From Ravibacter sp964559125 (GTDB taxonomy: Bacteria; Bacteroidota; Bacteroidia; Cytophagales; Spirosomataceae), in assembly GCA_964559125.1 (NCBI GenBank), contig CAZLGW010000067.1, positions 1-17,649 of the forward strand: a stretch of 17,649 nt of DNA. The letters are read 5' to 3'. A program made the position numbers and the translations under genes. This document shows positions 14,830 to 17,649 of this stretch, in pieces (position 1 is the stretch's first letter; each line of letters starts with the position of its first letter). Under the pieces are notes generated by a model, which saw nothing but the letters and a program-made list of their open reading frames with translations, searched no databases and had not been told where the DNA came from.

Positions 14830-15036
14830 ATGGATCCCAATCATCCCCACCGCTTGAAGTACAATAAGGTAGTTCGAAGAGAAAAGCGAAAACGCCCTTT
14901 GGGTTCCCTGAAGAAATACGAATTGGTAATTCTGTTGTTCTTCCTGATCCTTTTTGTCACCAAAGCCGGAGGGTAGCTCGGGATTATGATGGGGGTCGTG
15001 CTTTTCTTTCTGGCAATGGCAGTGATGGGGAAATAG
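14830..15036 (+). pseudogene. Two-helix small membrane protein with internal stop
   Basis: From the ATG at 14830 a frame of 48 codons gives a basic N-terminus (RREKRKRPLGSLKK), one hydrophobic helix (YELVILLFFLILFVTKAGG) and TAG at 14974-14976. The same frame then continues with a second helix (GIMMGVVLFFLAMAVMGK) to TAG at 15034. Two helices separated by a single stop after a GG turn look like one 68-residue protein broken by a nonsense mutation. Alternatively the 48-aa form is made alone. The family is unknown; it lies in the row of decayed genes before kdpF. Confidence 0.5.
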
Positions 15037-15458
15037 AAGTGAATGGTGATTAAATGAACACTGAAAATGAAGTACTTCAAAAAAAATAGATAAGGAAAAG
15101 GTAAGTGGCTACCTGGTGTCCCACTATAGATAAACTCGCAGAGAGCTTCAATTACTCTCCCTAAAGAAGAATTTTACAGGGATTATCCAAGCCACTATCA
15201 ATCTACAGAGAACCCTTCTTGCAGAGGGGCACTTAGGCAGGATAACAAGCCATATGCGATACATCGGTTGGATTTATCAAAAGGGGGGGACGCCTATACC
15301 AGATATATGATTGAAAACCTTTTTGCGCGATCATTTAATAGTTTAAAAAAAGATGTTTCAAACGTGTGTGGTCTGGACTGTACGAACAAATACCAAAGCA
15401 GCTTAAGCTGGTTTACCTGCATCAAAATAGCGAGTATTTAACCTAAAAAAGCAAACTC
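15037..15458 (+). other. Stretch without recognised gene
   Basis: Holds a perfect 12-bp palindrome TGAAGTACTTCA (15068-15079). It also holds a frame on the plus strand that is open for 103 codons from 15130 to the TAA at 15439, with no ATG until codon 60. The translation (for example EEFYRDYPSHYQ and YMIENLFARSFNSLKK) has normal amino-acid composition but no domain I know. It may be the end of another decayed gene or chance. Confidence 0.35.
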
Positions 15459-15535
15459 ATGATTTTTCTATTCACTATTGCAATGGCGTCTTCGCCTATA
15501 TCGGGTGTGTGCTCCTGAAACCCGAAAAATTCTGA
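15459..15535 (+). pseudogene. kdpF: kdpF remnant with one-base deletion
   Basis: KdpF is the small single-helix subunit that stabilises the KdpFABC high-affinity K+ pump. From the ATG at 15459 the frame gives MIFLFTIAMA. After one missing base near 15486 it continues as VFAYIGCVLLKPEKF and stops at TGA 15533-15535. The joined peptide of 25 residues has the normal length and the typical LLKPEKF end of Bacteroidota KdpF. Without the correction translation ends at a TGA after 19 codons. The gene order expected next is kdpA, kdpB, kdpC; none is present before the ars operon, so the pump genes were lost. Confidence 0.75.
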
Positions 15536-15564
15536 ATCGGCTCCAAAATCTGAAAGCAAGAGAA

Positions 15565-15687
15565 ATGAAAATCAGGATAAAAGAATGGATGGCGATCCTG
15601 CTGATGATCTTATTTGCGATGGCCATGATTTATATCGTTATAGTTAAAGTAAAGACTTTACTTTTTGTGAGGATCGGCAGGCAATAA
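15565..15687 (+). CDS. Possible 40-aa single-helix membrane protein
   Basis: MKIRIKEWMAILLMILFAMA starts at 15565 and continues with a hydrophobic helix to a basic tail and TAA at 15685-15687. The frame extends further upstream (to 15478), but that part overlaps the kdpF remnant. Basic N-terminus, one helix and basic C-terminus are credible for a membrane microprotein, yet the locus is decayed and I know no family. It converges with the metallophosphoesterase gene, 21 bases away. Confidence 0.35.
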   Translation: MKIRIKEWMAILLMILFAMAMIYIVIVKVKTLLFVRIGRQ

Positions 15688-15708
15688 CTCTACGGATTCA
15701 TGGTACTA

Positions 15709-16512
15709 TTAACGGGCAAGGCGCAATGCTTCCGCGTACGCATCCGGAAGCTCGCTTTGTTCAACAGCAACCGCCGCACGTTCCACATCATACGGCACCC
15801 GGATATGCTCCACCTGCCCCCCTTCCCGTGAACCAGGTCGGGCCGCTTCGACAATCGTCAGGATCACATACCCGGCGCGGGGGTCGCCGTCCTTCGGCTT
15901 GCCTACGGAACCGATATTGATGGCGTGTCGCCAATAAGTTTCTTGTCCTGGAGCTTCGGCACTCACCACTTTGTAAAATGACTTATGCGTATGGCCGAAA
16001 CACAAAATATCCGCCCCAGCCCCTTCCAACACCCGGCCGAAACTCCGGTCGCCCCGATCCTCAAACAGATATTCATTCACGCGCCGGGGGCTGCCATGCA
16101 CCAACAATAACGTAAACGGGAATTGTTGCAGCCATAAATGTTCCGGGTCATACCCCAATTCAAATTCTATCCGGATATGCGTCGGCAGGGTGCGTAAATA
16201 GGCCCGTTCCTGCTCACCTACTGACCCATTCGTATAAGCAATGGATACCCGGCCATTGGCCTTTTCCAGTTCCTCCCGGTAAGCACAGCCGCAATCCTCC
16301 GATATCCGGCCGATACCGTAATCATAATTCCCGGCGATAGTGGGAATCCCCCGTTTGCGAATGGTCGCAATGCCTTTATTCGGCCAGATATTGTATCCTA
16401 CCAGGTCGCCCAGGCAATACACCGCGTCAGGCTGGCGGCTGTCAATGTCGGCAAACACCGCATCGAGCGCAGGGAAGTTGGCGTGAATGTCAGAAAACAG
16501 GGCAATTTTCAT
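15709..16512 (-). CDS. Metallophosphoesterase of the ars operon
   Basis: A calcineurin-like metallophosphoesterase of 267 aa with all metal-site motifs: DIH (D8, H10), GDLVGY (35-40), GNYD (61-64), VHGSP (138-142) and GHTH (173-176). Such enzymes cleave phosphomono- or diesters with Mn or Fe and act in the cytoplasm. Its ATG overlaps the stop of the ACR3 gene (ATGA), so it is the last gene of the arsenic operon and translationally coupled to the exporter. This suggests a role in arsenic detoxification, for example on an arsenylated or phosphorylated metabolite, but the substrate is unknown. Confidence 0.9.
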   Translation of the reverse strand: MKIALFSDIHANFPALDAVFADIDSRQPDAVYCLGDLVGYNIWPNKGIATIRKRGIPTIAGNYDYGIGRISEDCGCAYREELEKANGRVSIAYTNGSVGEQERAYLRTLPTHIRIEFELGYDPEHLWLQQFPFTLLLVHGSPRRVNEYLFEDRGDRSFGRVLEGAGADILCFGHTHKSFYKVVSAEAPGQETYWRHAINIGSVGKPKDGDPRAGYVILTIVEAARPGSREGGQVEHIRVPYDVERAAVAVEQSELPDAYAEALRLAR

Positions 16513-17567
16513 ACGTTGTTGGGGATTGTCTTTTTAGGTTGGGATGCAAATTTTTGTTGTTGCTTTACAGCGAAACTGACCAGAAGGATCAATACCGGCA
16601 CTTCGATCAATGGGCCGATAACAGCGGCAAAAGCCGCTCCGGAATGGATGCCGAATACCGCGATGGCCACCGCAATACCCAATTCAAAATTATTCCCCGC
16701 AGCGGTAAACGCCAGGGACGTAGATTTACCGTAATCGGCTCCGGCCCGCTTCGACAAATAGAAGGCCGAAAAGAACATGATCGCAAAATAGATCGAAAGA
16801 GGAATGGCAATGCGCACCACATCCAGCGGGATCGAAACGATAAGCTGCCCTTTCAGGCTGAACATGACCACGATGGTAAACAGCAGGGCCACCAGCGTAA
16901 CCGGGCTGATCGCGGGCAAAAATTTCCGTTCATACCATCGGCGGCTAAATAACCGCGTCAGGATCACCCGTGACAAAAGACCGGCCAAAAACGGGATCCC
17001 CAAATAGATAAAGACACTCTGTGCCACTTCGCCGATCGTGATGTTCACTGCATAGCCCTGCAGCCCAAAGAGCGGCGGCAGGACGGTAATGAACACCCAG
17101 GCATACACCGGATAGAACAGCACCTGAAAAATGCTGTTAAAGGCTACCAGGCCCGCTGCGTAGAGCCGATCCCCGCCCGCCAGGTCGTTCCAGACGATCA
17201 CCATTGCGATGCAGCGGGCAATCCCGATCAGGATCAACCCGGTCATGTATTCGGGTTTGTCCGGCAGGAAAATCACGGCAAGCCCGAACATCAGCAGCGG
17301 CCCGATGATCCAGTTCTGCAGAAGCGACAACGCCAGTATTTTCGTGTTCGCAAACACCTTCGGCAATTCTTCATATTTCACCTTCGCCAATGGCGGGTAC
17401 ATCATCAATACTAAGCCGATAGCCAGCGGTATATTGGTGGTGCCGGAATTAAACTGATTGATGAATGCCTCAGACTGCGGGAAGAAATACCCGATCCCCA
17501 CGCCGATCAGCATGGCAAGGAAAATCCACACGGTCAGGAACCGATCCAAAAACGAAAGTTTAGGCAT
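16509..17567 (-). CDS. ACR3 family arsenite efflux transporter
   Basis: ACR3 exports As(III), probably against protons, across the inner membrane. The product has about ten hydrophobic helices and the family signature ARCIAMVIVWNDLAGGD, with the essential cysteine at residue 119, plus the later FTAAGNNFELGIAVAIAVFG with the conserved Glu. I start at the ATG at 17567 (MPKLSFLDRFLTVW), which matches the usual ACR3 N-terminus, overlaps the arsC stop (ATGCCTAA) and has AGGA nine bases upstream. ATGs at 17576 and 17585 are in frame and would add three or six residues. Often called arsB in annotation, though not related to the ArsB family. The operon promoter lies outside the window. Confidence 0.93.
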   Translation of the reverse strand: MPKLSFLDRFLTVWIFLAMLIGVGIGYFFPQSEAFINQFNSGTTNIPLAIGLVLMMYPPLAKVKYEELPKVFANTKILALSLLQNWIIGPLLMFGLAVIFLPDKPEYMTGLILIGIARCIAMVIVWNDLAGGDRLYAAGLVAFNSIFQVLFYPVYAWVFITVLPPLFGLQGYAVNITIGEVAQSVFIYLGIPFLAGLLSRVILTRLFSRRWYERKFLPAISPVTLVALLFTIVVMFSLKGQLIVSIPLDVVRIAIPLSIYFAIMFFSAFYLSKRAGADYGKSTSLAFTAAGNNFELGIAVAIAVFGIHSGAAFAAVIGPLIEVPVLILLVSFAVKQQQKFASQPKKTIPNNV

Positions 17568-17649
17568 GGGGAGCATTCCTAGCATTTACGTGATCCTCAA
17601 TAAACTGGCGGCTGTATGCCTTAATCTCGTCACGAACCTGCCGGAAGGA
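17560..17649 (-). CDS. arsC: C-terminal end of arsenate reductase ArsC (LMW phosphatase type), partial
   Basis: Twenty-nine codons enter from the right edge and end at TAA (17562-17560). The residues FRQVRDEIKAYSRQFIEDH match the C-terminal helix of low-molecular-weight protein tyrosine phosphatase-type arsenate reductases, which reduce As(V) to As(III) with thiol cofactors. The stop overlaps the ACR3 start, so reductase, exporter and phosphoesterase form one leftward operon. The active-site loop is outside the window, so the identification rests on this helix and the gene context. Confidence 0.7.
   Translation of the reverse strand, partial: SFRQVRDEIKAYSRQFIEDHVNARNAPHA

Larger units (their letters stand above)
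8926..15700. mobile_element. Genomic island beginning at tRNA-Leu; right end not found
   Basis: The left boundary is set by the serine recombinase gene abutting the 3' end of tRNA-Leu. The content is accessory: recombinase, small partner, amidotransferase and amidoligase, hammerhead ribozyme, palindrome-rich DNA and decayed regulator and kdp genes. I searched by eye for a second copy of the tRNA 3' end to the right and found only an 8-base match (near 12951), too short to accept. The right limit given is only the end of the decayed genes; the ars operon beyond it could also belong to the island. Confidence 0.45.

Noticed and set aside
14841..15080. 79-codon minus-strand frame
   Set aside because: Antisense to the two-helix remnant, whose plus-strand hydrophobic pattern explains the open frame.

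Overview
The window comes from a member of the Bacteroidota. Evidence: a NusB of the long Bacteroidota type in a row with YtxH, a DUF1573 lipoprotein, YajC, YbbR and CoaE; Tat-type signal peptides on TIM-barrel sugar isomerase-like proteins; promoters matching TAnnTTTG; and few Shine-Dalgarno sequences. I cannot name a genus.

Left part (1-8925), apparently chromosomal. A hydantoinase B/oxoprolinase gene enters from outside and converges on an exported sugar phosphate isomerase/epimerase-like gene. A second isomerase-like gene diverges from the first across a spacer holding a perfect 18-bp palindrome. A housekeeping row follows on the plus strand: nusB, ytxH-like, DUF1573 lipoprotein, terminator, yajC, ybbR-like (GTG start), coaE. 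It covers transcription, lipoprotein and Sec accessory functions and the last step of CoA synthesis. coaE overlaps tail to tail with a CCA-adding tRNA nucleotidyltransferase. A tRNA-Leu(CAG) with its own promoter and terminator ends this part.

Right part (8926-17649), accessory DNA. A large serine recombinase abuts the tRNA 3' end, and its reading frame runs antisense through the tRNA terminator and the whole tRNA. This is what integration at tRNA-Leu would leave. Upstream of it, on the same strand, are a 65-aa protein whose stop overlaps the recombinase start, a class II glutamine amidotransferase with a C-terminal Cys4 zinc ribbon, and a COOH-NH2 amidoligase (Amidoligase_2 type). The last two overlap by 19 bases and look like a glutamine-dependent amide-forming pair.

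The most striking feature is in the leader of the amidoligase gene (12847-12901, minus strand). It is a type III hammerhead ribozyme with all core nucleotides present, perfect stems I and III and a GUC cleavage triplet. Its core strand can instead pair with a downstream copy to make a terminator-like hairpin followed by U6. Upstream of it lies a non-coding stretch rich in nested inverted repeats (13132-13251).

From 13466 to 15687 the plus strand carries decayed genes: an NtrC-type sigma-54 activator with a missing receiver, two nonsense codons and a frameshift; a small two-helix membrane protein with an internal stop; and a frameshifted kdpF. This looks like the remnant of a K+-transport (kdp) locus whose kdpABC genes are gone. 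The window ends in a leftward arsenic-resistance operon: the arsC end, an ACR3 arsenite exporter and a metallophosphoesterase, with overlapping start and stop codons. No right-hand attachment site was found, so the extent of the island is open.
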